DNA of 64,000 nt, taken from Edaphochlamys debaryana. Its lineage: Eukaryota; Chlorophyta; Chlorophyceae; Chlamydomonadales. The stretch covers positions 248,001-312,000 of the forward strand of contig JAEHOE010000048.1 in the NCBI GenBank assembly GCA_016858145.1, read 5' to 3'. Positions 23,401 to 34,700 of this stretch are shown one piece after another; position 1 is the stretch's first letter, and every line of letters starts with the position of its first letter. Position numbers and translations under genes: made by a program. The notes below the pieces were generated by a model. That model ran no database searches. It was not told where the DNA came from and saw nothing but the letters and a program-made list of their open reading frames with translations.

Positions 23401-26400
23401 GAAGCAGCTCCGCCTCCCGCTCCGCCAGCGCCGCCGAGGCCTGCTGCGCCGCCGCCGAGGCCTGCTCGGCGTGCATGCGGGCCAGGGCCGCGGCCTGCTC
23501 CGCCAGCCGCTCGGCGTTGCGCGACCGCATCTCCGCCTCTCGCCTCAACACGAGCTCGGTGTGGTGCGCGGAGAGCCGCGCCTCCAGCTCCTCGAGCTGC
23601 TGCCGGAGCTCGCGAGCGTGGTCAGAGTTGAGGCGTGTCTCCAGGTCGCGGAGCGCGACTGCGTGCCGCTCCGCCAGCGTGGCTGCCTGCATGGCGAGTG
23701 CCTCGCTCTGCGCCGCCTCCGCCGCCGCCGTGAACGCCGCCAGCTCGTCCGCGTGCCTGCGGGAGAGCTCCGCCTCCCGCTCCGCCAGCCTGGCGCTGTG
23801 CCGCTGCGCCGCCGCCGCCTCCACCTCCGCCAGCGTCGCGGCGTGGTCCCGGGCCAGGCGCTCCATGCGTCCCTGCATCTCCCCCAGCGCCTGCGCATGG
23901 GCCGCGGCCGCCCGCGCCGCCGCCTCCTCCGCCGCGGCGGCACGCTGCGCGCCCTCAGCGGCGGCGCGTCGCTCCGCCAGCTGCAGGTCCGCGGCGTGCA
24001 GCGCCGCCAGCTCCTGGCGGAGCGCCTCCAGGGCGGCCGAATGATGCTCCTCCAGCTCCACCTCCCTGCTGGCGGCCTGGTGCTGAGCGCGCAGGGCCAG
24101 CTCCTGCAGCTCCGCGACCTAAGGCAGGTCAGGGAGGTGGGTGTTGAGCGTACGAGTGCGGGAGCTCAGCAACAGCTTGGGAGTAGAAACGGGCACCGCG
24201 ATACCCACGCAATCAAGCCGCCTAAGGCTACCCCTCTGTGACTGTGAGGCTCCCGACGGCGCGGAACGGAGCCGCCTTGCCGTAAGCAGGCCTTGACTGA
24301 GACCTAGACCCAGACCCGTGCCCTCGCTACGCTCTAGGCCTCCAGGTCTACGTGAGCAAGAAGGGAAACAACCTTGCACGGACCTTGTGGGCAATGTCCG
24401 CCGCCACCGGCTGCTGCCGCGCGGGGGAGCCCATGCGCAGGCATGCGCCGCCGGGGGAGGCGGCCAGCCCCAAGGCCGCCTGCGGCGACGCGCCGTACTG
24501 TACGGTGCTGATGGGCGAGGCGGCGGAGGGCGCGTGCCGGGTGGGCGTGGAGTGGCCCACGTGAGCCGCCAGAGCCTGCAGCTGCTGCGACCGCTGCTGC
24601 TGCCGCCAGCTGGCGTCGAGGGACTGCTTGGCGGCGGCCACGGGGCCGGCGGAGCTGGCGGAGGGAGCGGTGACGCCGGTTGTGGAGGCGGGGGCATGGG
24701 CGCGGCTGCCCGTTGCATGAGCGTGGGCGTGGACGTGGGTGTGGGAATGGGCGTGTTCGTCCGAGGCCCTGCCAGTGTGGTGGCTGTGGTGGCCGTGCAC
24801 CCGGTCGGCTGAGTCATGCCGCGCCCGCCGCGCCCGCCTGAGCTCCGCCTGTGAAACGCAAGAGCAAGGCAAGCAGGGAGCGAGCAGCATCAGGTGCTGG
24901 TGAGTCCCAAGGCGGCCAGGAGCCTTGCGTCCGCAAGCCAGGATGCAGCCATGGGATGCAGGCCATACGCAACGCACTTGGCGCCTCAGCAGCCCCTGCC
25001 CCGCCCCCTGCGCGCACCTGCAGCGCCTCGATCTCCGCCTGGTTCTCCTCCAGGTACACCCGATACTCGCCCAGCTTGGACCGCAGCTCCTCAGCCTCCT
25101 GCCTCAGCGCCGCCACGCCCGCCTCGTGCTCTGCAGCCGGCACGTAGCCAGCTGGCAGCGCAGGCGTGGACTCGGGCGCAGGGCCGTTGGTCGAGGGCGC
25201 TACAGCGGCCGCGTGTGGCGCGGCTAGGGTGGTGGCGGTGACGGAGGGAGCTGTGGCGGCGGCTTGCTCCTGAGTGGCAATCAGGATGTGCTCCAACGCT
25301 GCCTTCTCCCCCCGCAGCGTCTGCGGCGTAGGTCCGGAGTCCGACAAAAGAGTGGGGTTGATTGCCCGAAGCCAAGGCATAAGCGTCAGAAGGAATCAAC
25401 GAGTCCCGGATGCTCCTGCGCCAGCGTCCTTCACCCGACCCGCTCAAGGCGCCTGCCCTGCTCGGCCACTCGCAAGGCCGTCGCCAGAAAGCCCCACTCG
25501 CGTGCCCCTGCGGCCGCACCCACCTGCACCTCCCGCTCCAGCGCCGCGCCCCGAGTGGCCACCGCCGCCAGGCCCTGCAGCAATGCCGTGAGGTCCTCCG
25601 TGGGCAGGTCGGTGGGGTCCTGCGCGCCTGAACACACAAACACGGGAAAGGTCGGAGACACAGCGGAGCACGGAAACCGCAAGCGTCACCCCATGAGTTG
25701 GTCCGATGCCACCAGCCCCCGTCTCCGCACAGGCACCGTAGGCATCGCTCACGCACCGGTCCGTGCCCCCGCACCCCCGCCTATGTGCTCCCTGCGCGCA
25801 CCTGAGTCCGCCCGCTCCCGCAGCAGCCGCGCCTGGTCGGGCAGCAGCGGCAGCTCGCTCCAGTCGTCGCGAAGGGCCACAAGCGCTGAGGCCAGCGCGG
25901 CCCGCAGCTCCTTGAGCTCCTGGGTGCGGGGACCGGGGGGGTGGCAGCACCGTGCCGGCGATGGTTCACGTCACAGGCGATGCATCCGTTGGCACGACAT
26001 GAAAGTCATGGGCCCAAGACACGGGGCACACGTCACTTCCCTCGCACACACCTGCTCTGCCCGCTTGGCGTCCTGCAGATGATTGAAGAGCTCGTCCGCC
26101 TCCCGCTGCCCCGCGTCGCGGTTGCCCCGGGCCCGGCGCAGGGCGTACTGCAGCCCCTCTAGCACACCGTCACGGCCTTGGCCCTGGAGGGGCCAGACCA
26201 GGGGAGATGATGTTAAGGAGCTAGATGAAGCTATTGGGACTACAAAGCCGTGTGTGCGAAGCGCGCCAGGCCACAAAAGGTGCCATCCATCATCCCCCAC
26301 CTTGCTGATCTTGTCGCACACGGACATGAGCTGCTGCTCCAGCTGGTCCTTCTCGGCCTGTGGGAGGGTGTCGGAACATTGCAACAGAGGCCCCATGACC

Positions 26401-27093
26401 GGCTTTAACTTACGTGCCCTACCAACGGCGCCGGCCTTTGGACGCCTGGCAATTCCTTTGCCGGGGCCCCTTCCCTCTGACATTGCTTTTCCACCTGATC
26501 CACCCCTGCCGTCCTCATCCCTCCCGGTGAGGCCTGCTCACCTTCAGCAGCCCCAGCTCCTCCTCACGCGCAAGGTCCCAGATCTGCAGCTCCTGGCTCT
26601 GAATCATGAGTTTGGCGCGCTCCGTCTCCAAGCGCGTGGCCTGCAGGCAGGCAGCAGGCGAGGCCCCTTGACTGGCTAGCCGCTGCCTGACTGCGCAAGC
26701 ATACCCGCCGGTCCCTGGTGTCTCGGATATGCACTCTGCCGTAATATGTCCTGCTACCGGTAGCCGCCCTTCGCAACAGTCCTCCATTGGAGTGAACCTG
26801 GTCTGTGCTTTGGCCAGCTCGAGGCTCCCCAGGCCCCCACTGCCTTGGCTCTGGCCTTACGCGCTCACCGCGGCCTGAATGCTGTCCAGCGCCTTGCCCA
26901 GCGCCAGGTCACCCTGGCTCCGCCGGCTGGTGGCCAGCGCAAAGAGCTCTGGGGGCAGCTTGAGCGGCTTGGCTGACTCGTCGGTGGAGAGCATGGGCTT
27001 GGCTTCCAGGGCGAGACGCCGCTTGGGTTTGGCAGGGCTCGGGCTGGCCACGTGGGCCAGCCTCGGAGCCCCGCCTGGCGTGCGTGCCTCCAT
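14471..27093 (-). CDS. Giant coiled-coil protein with low-complexity C-terminal half (about 3,480 aa)
   Basis: Fourteen exons on the minus strand: 26869-27093, 26542-26640, 26301-26357, 26052-26183, 25802-25919, 25524-25627, 25018-25320, 24384-24848, 21647-24118, about 21215-21455, 21054-21089, 20764-20906, 17664-20656 and 14471-17532. Phases are consistent except that the 3' border of the tenth exon is unsure (no clean GT in the needed phase; the intron is open). The start is MEARTPGG at 27093. The first ~1,450 residues are heptad-rich and dominated by Ala/Glu/Arg (a long coiled coil, mostly in the 2.47-kb exon). They are interrupted by a His-rich stretch in exon 8. The last ~2,000 residues are Ser/Pro/Ala/Gly-rich and probably disordered. 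The coiled coil suggests a scaffold or tether (inference); no specific family was recognised. It could in principle be two genes, but the exon 12 to 13 and 13 to 14 junctions are canonical and in phase. Confidence 0.7.
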
Positions 27094-27507
27094 CGCACCG
27101 CAGACGCCTGCTCTGGCCGGGGCACGCGGTCACGCCCTTCGGGCGCGGTCAGGGCTGTCGATGCCGGCAGCTGTCCTTCGTCCTTCCGGCAGCCTTCTCA
27201 TTATCTCTAGCCATGAAATGCGGACAGTAACTCTGTGTCAGCGGTCAACGTGGCGAGCTTGCGTCAACGGAAAGGGCGCGCGGACCATTCGGTCGCAAAG
27301 GCAAAGCCAAGCGGACTGGAGAAACGACAGTTCAGTATGCAAAGGTTGTAAGGCGTCGGTTATCGAACAACGCAGCCTCGCAGACGCCGGTCTTGGAAAT
27401 TTGCTTCCGCGGTCTAATGTTCCGATCGCGCCATGAAGAACCAGCAGCAAACCGCTTTGACGACCAGCGCCTGCATCAATTGATCACGTAAACAACGCTT
27501 TGCAATA
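27094..27507. promoter_or_regulatory. Short bidirectional promoter region
   Basis: Only 414 bp separate the ATG of the coiled-coil gene (-) from that of the LHC-family gene (+), so the two promoters must be adjacent or shared. A short upstream ATG frame (27433-27483, 16 codons) precedes the LHC start and could act as an upstream ORF if it is transcribed. No light-responsive element was identified. Confidence 0.5.
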
Positions 27508-30500
27508 ATGGCACAGATGCTTGCACAGCGCCCGGCGTGTCGGGGCGTGCAGTCGCGGCGACGAGCTGCGTTCCAGCCTGCAGCGCCCAGCGGGCGCACC
27601 TGCTTCAGCCGACAGACACATGTGGCTGCGCAGTCGTCGTCGCGCAAGGTGCGTGGCGTATAGTGATTGTCCGGCAAGGATGTGGCACCACGACCACGCG
27701 CTGCCCGCGGAGCAGTGCTTGTCGGTGTCGTCTTGGTCACTCGCTGCTTCCGGGCGGGTCAGCGGCTTGTGGGTGCTGGCCCGACGCCCCCGCCCCAACT
27801 CCGCCCCACGGACCGTTCCTTGCGTGAAGCGTGTGGCTGCGGTGTTATGTACCGTCTCCCCCGCAGGGCACCCCCGAGCCCCCGCCGGAGCCGGAGCCGG
27901 AGTCCCTGACCGCTAAGGCCGCTCAGCTGGCCGCTGAGGTCGTGGCGTCGCCGCTGTTCTACCTTGCAGCGGGTGCGTCCGACCATGTACCGCAGTCGAG
28001 GCCGGGGTGCGGCCCTGATCGCGCTCTGGACCCGTCAGCTTCAACCACCCCCGTCTTTGCGCCCTGGCCCCTGCAGGCCTGCTGGCGGTGGGGCTGGTCT
28101 CTCAGACGGGCGAGAATGAGGCGGCCATCTTCATCTTCGCGGTGGGCTTGGCAGGGGCTGCGAGAGCCGGGAAGCCCTGGCGCTGTTGGGTCCATTTGGC
28201 ACTTGCGGCAGAGCCCCCAGTCGGGTGTGACGCATGGGGGAAGAAGGCCATCACGTGGGGCCGCCGAGGACATTGATTGGCTCTCCGCCCACGCTTCTAC
28301 CGCCCCAACGTCCCTGTCCGAACCTCCAGGCTCTGCCCATCACAGCCCTGACGGCGCTGAGCAAGAGCGACGTCGGCAAGGAGGTGGGGCCCCGGGCCTG
28401 GCCACTGAGCCGTTCGGTGTGAAAAGCTCAAGCCTCATAGGTGCTCTTTCCAACGTCTTGCTGCTATCACTCCTGAAGCCCAAGTTCCGCCAGAGCCTGG
28501 TATCCGGCTTCTACCCTCCTATCCGCCAACCCAACGCTTCCAAACCCCCTTCCCCCCCAAACATCACAGGTCCAGGCCCAGCTGGAGGCCAAGCTGCCCG
28601 AGCTGCAGGCGGAGGCGGAGGCGACCCGCGCCGCGCACGAGGCGGCACGGCTGCGCAGCCAATGGTAGGCCGGGGGCTGCCCCGTGGCTCGAAGGCTGGT
28701 GACGCGTCTGAACGAAACTGACCAGCAGGGGCCTCGGTCGTGGAATGGTGCCTCCGAACGCAATCACCTGGAGGCCGTGGACTTGAGGGCCATCTCTTTC
28801 AGGTTGCTTGATGTCTACCAGCTCGCAACTGTGGCAAGCAAGCCCACGCCTGGCTGCTGACCTCGCCCCGCTGACCGCGTGCCAGGTTCGGCGCGGACCG
28901 GCCCCGGCTGGCCGGGCCCCTGGGCGCTGCGGCCCACCTGACGGGGGAGATGGCGGGGGACGCCGGCTTCGACCCCCTGGGCCTGTCCCAGCAGCCTGAG
29001 TCGTTCGCCCGGTGGGGGAAGGGAGGGGTGACAACAGGGGGTCTCTGGGTGGGAGGCAGTGGGCGAGGACAGTGGGTACTGGCGGCCCTTCGAGCTTGGG
29101 TTCGGATGGAGCTCAGAGCCTTGTGTTCCCGATCCTTTACCACTTCTGCCGCATGGCCCCGTGGTCGCAGGTTCCGGGAGGCGGAGCTGCTCCACGCGCG
29201 CTGGGCCATGCTGGTGGGGAGGGGAGGAGAGGGAAGGAAAGGAAGGGAAGGACAGGGGAGAGTTGTGCCATGGTCGATGGGCCCGTGCCTTTTGAGCTCC
29301 TAATCTCCTCGTGTCCGGAGGTGTCTCTCTCGACCTCGCTCGTGCCCCCACCGCAGGGCGCCATCGGTGTGGTCGTGCCCGAGGCACTGGCCATTGGGGG
29401 CGTGGACCTGGGGGAGCCCGTGTGGTGGAAGGTGCGATGGTTGGGTGGGGCTGCGGGGAGCAAGCGGGCAGCCTGCATGGCAACACAGCCATCCGCAAGA
29501 TCCGGGCGGCGGGGCGGCGGCGGGCGGCGGGGCGCAGCGGCGGTCGGAGTTGTTCCCTGTGCTGCCGCCCTCCCGCTCTAATTCTGCATTCCGCTACCCT
29601 CCTTCCGCCGCCCCTGCTCAAGGTGGGCGCTGCCAAGCTCCAGTCCGACCTGGAGCTCAACTGGGGCGGCATCAAGGGCTTCCGGATCGCGGGGGGGCAG
29701 GGCATCGGACTCATCGCCGCCTGCCAGGCAGTGCTCATGGGCGGGCCAGAGTACGCGCGGTAGGACATGGGTTGCGAAGGGGGACCTTGCGCGCTGGTCG
29801 GGGAGCAACCGCTGATGGCGACCAATACGTGCCGTCGTGCTGCTGTGCAGGTATGTGGGCATTCGCTCTCTAGAGCCGGTGGGCGTCTTCCTTCCAGGTG
29901 AGGTGTTACCATGTTAACCTACGGCCCAACGGCCCACTGGCTCTTGCCCCGTGCCCCCCTGTTTACAGTCACTCTCCATTGCTGCCCCACACTGTCCCTC
30001 CCTGCGTCTCACCTGCCCTACCCTCCCTCGCCTGCCCGTCCCACACCACGCCCCCAGGCGATCAGAACTACCCGGGCGGCACCCCCTTCGACCCCCTCAA
30101 CTACGCGGGGGACGCAGATGGCTTCGTGGACCAGGCGAGCCGGGCGGGCGGGCGGGCGGACGGGGGGCGGGCGGGGCTGAGGTGGAAACCAGGCACGGGC
30201 TTTGCGGAGCGCCGACCAAGCGGGCTTGGCCAGCCGTGGTGCAAGGGGCACGCATGTGTGATGCTTTGCTTAGCCGGCTGGTCTTGCAAGCTCGAATGCC
30301 ACAGAGCACGCTATACAACCTTGCCAGTGACAGTGATGCATGCTCATCTCTCACCCTGTCCGCTTCTCCCACGCTTGCGTGGACAGACGGTGCGCGAGAT
30401 CAAGAACGGGCGGCTGGCCATGGTGGCGATGGCGGGGTTCTTCGCGCAGGCTGCCGCCACGCGGCAGGGCCCGGTGCAGAACCTGCTGGACTTCGTTGCG

Positions 30501-30548
30501 GACCCTGGGGCGCACAACATCTTCACCGTGCTGTCGCGGGGGGCGTGA
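27508..30548 (+). CDS. LHC-superfamily protein with N-terminal membrane extension (375 aa)
   Basis: Twelve exons: 27508-27648, 27867-27972, 28077-28141, 28330-28383, 28570-28664, 28886-29011, 29171-29213, 29357-29431, 29623-29759, 29851-29897, 30058-30134 and 30387-30548. They join in frame to 375 residues. The intron after 30134 uses a GC donor. Residues 1-47 form an Arg/Ser/Ala-rich chloroplast transit peptide. Residues ~50-115 hold two predicted membrane helices, followed by an Ala/Glu-rich helix (~120-150). The LHC part has GFDPLGLS, helix [13 protein letters not shown] (ligands E201, H204, R206), a third helix near 258-272, FDPLNYAG, and helix [10 protein letters not shown] (E326, N329, R331), ending GPVQNLL...NIF like Lhca/Lhcb proteins. 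It should bind chlorophyll in thylakoids. It is not a standard antenna; a stress-type LHC-like protein is possible. I do not assign a symbol. Confidence 0.85.
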
Positions 30549-31794
30549 GGGCGGGGCGGTAGGGGGGTGAGGCAACGGGCAGGCAGAGGGCGCTGGCTGG
30601 GGCTGGGTTGCAGGGCCGAGGGGTGCACGAGGGCAGCGCAGGGGCCGGGAGTACAGGCGCCGCTGAGGGCAGCCAACGTTGTGGTTGCAGTTGGGTAGCT
30701 GATGGCACATAGGGGCAGAGCGGGCGGAGGCGAATGCGGGCCCGGACGCGAGGCAGCTGAGGAGCTGGGGAAGGGTAGAGAGAGAAGGCACATATGAACA
30801 GTTTTGACGGTCTGCTGGGGATAGCTAATTCAGGGGCAGCAGCTGGCTCGTGCGTGCCTTGAATCGTGCTGGCGGTGGCGTTGGCCCTGAGATGGGCTCC
30901 GAAGTAGTGAGAATGCATGTCAACAGTTGAGTAGGCTCCCGCAGTCCTCTTGACCCGGTCACATGCTCCACACCCATCCACCACCATCCCTCCCCCCTCA
31001 TGGTCACGGGTTGGGATGCCTGCAAGCTGGCTCCTGCTGCCCTCCAGTCCCTGCCAGCATAGCAATCGTTTTCAGCAGAGCAGTCCTGGCGCGTTTAGGC
31101 TGCCAGCTGGGTGAGTCCACTCCACTCCACTGCCTGGGGATCAAAGGCCTTGACGGACGCCGGCGATGACTAGAACATGTCATGCCGCACATCAACTACC
31201 AGTACCCCTTAACTTCGGCCGCATCTCCGCGAAGCTTATTAGAATACCCCGCCGCAAGATGCCAGACGGCTCCACCAACGGCCTTGCCCGCTTCGTCAGC
31301 TAGAGCGCCATCGTGAGAAACCTCAACCTGCCCATTCCTCGTGTGACGAAACGTGTGCCTCGACGGAACGCCGTCCACAACCTCAACATATCACTCCTCA
31401 CCGTCCGTGGGCCGGCAATCTGCGCCTCCATCCCGGGTCCCGTTGCTACGTTACCGTACACAGCAGTTGCTGCCACGAACTGCGCGTCCTTCACAGTTCT
31501 TTGTCCCACAGCAGCTTATCGTCCAGACGCTACCACTTGTCAGGTGCACACAACGTGACGTCTTGAGGAGTGGCTCATGCCGGCCTGTCGGGCAGAGCCC
31601 CCTCACGTCCTTGACCGGCCTACGGCCCCCTTTGAGTGCACGTCCGTGCGCTCTTCCATTCGCGATGTACAACCGCGGAGCCCGTACCGCTGGACCCACC
31701 CACTCCCCGGCCCCAACAACCATCCACCATCCACCATCCACACGAACCCCACCACCCTCCTCATCCATGAGCCGCCCCCTCCCCCCCCACCTTG
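30549..31794. other. Convergent intergenic region
   Basis: About 1.25 kb of 3' flanks between the LHC-family gene (+) and the PIMT-BTB gene (-). No coding region or recognised element was seen. Confidence 0.45.
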
Positions 31795-34700
31795 CTACCA
31801 CCTCCAGCTCTCGCCCGGGCCCGCCACCCGTGCCAGCTCCCCCAGGTGCCCCAGCAGCCCCGTGTAGCGCCGCACCGCCTCCCCCGCCACTGCGTCCACC
31901 AGGGCCCGCGGCAGCTGCTGGTAGCCCTCGCTGGCGGACACCGCAGAAAAGTGGTCCAGAACCTGGGGCAGGGGAGGGCAGGGGAGGGGGGAGAGGAGAG
32001 AGGAGTCGGGACTCAAGAGGACGTCCAGGGTGGAAGGGCGCGATGAGGGAGATGAGGGCGTGCTGGCGCGCCGAACGCCCCGAACGCCCCGCCTGCTGCC
32101 TTCCCCGCAACAGCCCTCCTGTCCGTCAAGCAGGCTTCCGGCCCACGCTCCACTGCAAACCCTCCTCCCATCCCCCCACTCACGAACTGCATGGCCACGC
32201 CCCTCAGCGCGTCCAGGCCGCCCTCGTCCGCCAGCGCCAGCAGCGGCCCCGCCGCCGCCACCGCTGCCGCCAGCACCTCGGCGTCTGCGCCCGGCTGCCC
32301 CGCCGCCACCAGCTCGCGGGCCAGGAGGGACTCGCACAGGCGCACCAGCCTGGGGTCGGGCGCGGGGCCGGGGGCAGAGTGGGGAGCAGCAGAGCAGGGG
32401 CGGGTGGACGCCAGAAGGAGCGGTTCTTGGAAGTCCCGTTCCGGGACTTGTCCTCGGCTGCCCACGGTTCCCCTCCAGCAAGCAGAGCCTTGCCTCTGTA
32501 ACTGCGCCCCACCTGTGGCAGCCGTAGTAGATGCCGGCGTGCAGCAGCTGAGGCATGACCTCGGAGTCCACACCGCCGGGGGGCAGGCAGTCCTGGAAGG
32601 GAGGGCACGGAGGGAGGGACAGGTGCAGGGGCCGCTCTGTGGCTCCACCCAGGCGCACACGGTCAGGGCGGGCGCCTGAGGGACATGGCTAGACCCCCGG
32701 TTCTGCCTGAATCCGACAATAGCTACGACCAAGAGAATGGGGAGACGGCTGTATGGGGCTGGCGAGCGCCCCACACAACGGGGCCCAAGGTGCGCTGCCC
32801 TGGCCCGCTCAAGCGCGGCACAGACGTCCACGGGCCGTGGCTAGGCAAAAATGGAGTCGGAGGGCATTGATCCCCCTACCTGCCGCATGCTAAGCGGCCG
32901 CTCTACCATTTGAGCTACGACCCCATCTTGGCCCCTACCAGGATCGAACTGGTGACCTTGGCGTGCCCATACAGATGTATTAGCACCACGCTCTAACCAA
33001 CTGAGCTAAGAGGCCATGCTCTTCAGGTAAATCTGGGCCGAGCTAGCCTGCCCATCACCGGCCAACGCGTTCCGTTCCCGAGAGTCGCAGCGTGTTCCGA
33101 GTGGGGCCTCTATGCGGGGCCGGAGCGCCCGAGCGCGCGGCGGAGGGCCGCAGCTTGGCGCTTGTGCCCAGGAGGGCTTCCTGGTTGGGCCCGCTGTCCC
33201 CTCCCCCGCAAGGCGCTTTGGCCAATGCGGAGGCTGCGGCCCTGCGACGTCAAGTCGGCCTGGGCGGGCTGGGCGTTGCCTGGCCCAAGCGTGTGCGGGC
33301 CGCGCGCCCCGGGAGGCCAGTGTTCAAGTGGGGGGGCGCCCTGGGCCTGCCTGGGGTGCCCCCCGGCGTGCCGGCGCGAGCAAATGTGAGCCGGTGCGGG
33401 CGCCCCTGACCCCTAACATTGCGTGCGGAAGCTGGCCGATGAGGCCTTCACCCGCTCGCAAGACTTGCCGCGAGACACATCCATCCCGACCGACAGGTCC
33501 CGAGGAAGAGAATTGCCTTCCTCTCTAGCTTTAACAGGTACAGAACGCCGCGGCACCGTGTACTTCACATTCGCACTGGACAGTCGCACTGTGCGCACTG
33601 TCGCGAGTCGCCATGCAGGTCGCCATCGCGAGACGGCTTTCCAGACCTCCCAAGCCGTTCAGTCTGAACACCACCTGACATGCCCTTGGTGCAGGTGGTC
33701 GCGACAGGCCTGGTGGTCGCAACAGGTCCTGTGGACCTGCGGTTGCCATGGATGGCAGACATGCCCGCCGAAACAGTCGCCGCTGGTAAGCCGTCTCCTT
33801 ACGAACTGGCCCGTCCCCTAGGTGCTGGGTGGGTGGCCTTCCTAGGAGGCGGCGGGGGCAGGCGACCGCTCAGCTCAGAGCTCAGACGCCCAGACCAGGG
33901 GTGATAATCACACCTGGCCCAGTGCTATTGCTATCCTGGCTGGCCTTCGGCACCCGTGCCCGCCTCTGATGGCTCACTTGCACCTCTTCGTTGTGCCCCC
34001 GTCCGCCGAGGCAAAGCGGGCCAGGACAGCTTGCATGAGATAAAAGGTTTGCCAACCTGAGGGGAACCCTGAGGCAGACGGTGGGGAGCCACGCTTCATG
34101 GCCCGCCGGCTGCTTTAGTCCCGTTGCACCCCAGCACGCACGCCCCCTGTCTGTGGTCCGCCCCCGTGCACAGCATCACACCGCACCGCACCGGCCCCCC
34201 CCTGGTTCCGCTCGCACTTCACATGGTCCGGGTACGGCCGCTTTTGCCCCGCCCCTCTCCTGCCGCGCAGGTGGCCGCACCGGCTACACCGCCATAGCCC
34301 GAGCCCTAGGTTACCTGCTAGACACTGGCCGCGCTGGCCTTCACCGTCCGCCTGTTCACCCCGCTGGCATGCTCTCAAGTCCTCGGGCGCTCACCCTCTG
34401 CCCTTCCGTCTCTGGGACAACACCTTCACTACCCACAGGTTTGGCTCCGTGGGAGGTGGGGACGCTTAGGCCTCCGTGGGCGCGCTACTCGCGAACGGGC
34501 TCGGGCGATGGCGGGCCAGGAGCAGAGGACGCCCAGCAGCGGCGCACAGGTAATTGACGAGGTACGCTGGGCTTTCTGGGGGCTTTCCTTTGGTGGAGCC
34601 GACCTGCCAGCCCCCTTTGGTGCACCGACGCGCGGAGCAGCCCAGGGTTACTCTAGGGGGACTTTCAGCCTGGAAGCCACTTTCGGCGACCAGGTACCCC

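Noticed and set aside
22841..24241. Plus-strand 466-codon Leu/Arg-rich frame
   Set aside because: It is the antisense shadow of the Ala/Glu/Arg coiled-coil exon 21647-24118, whose splice phases fit the flanking exons.
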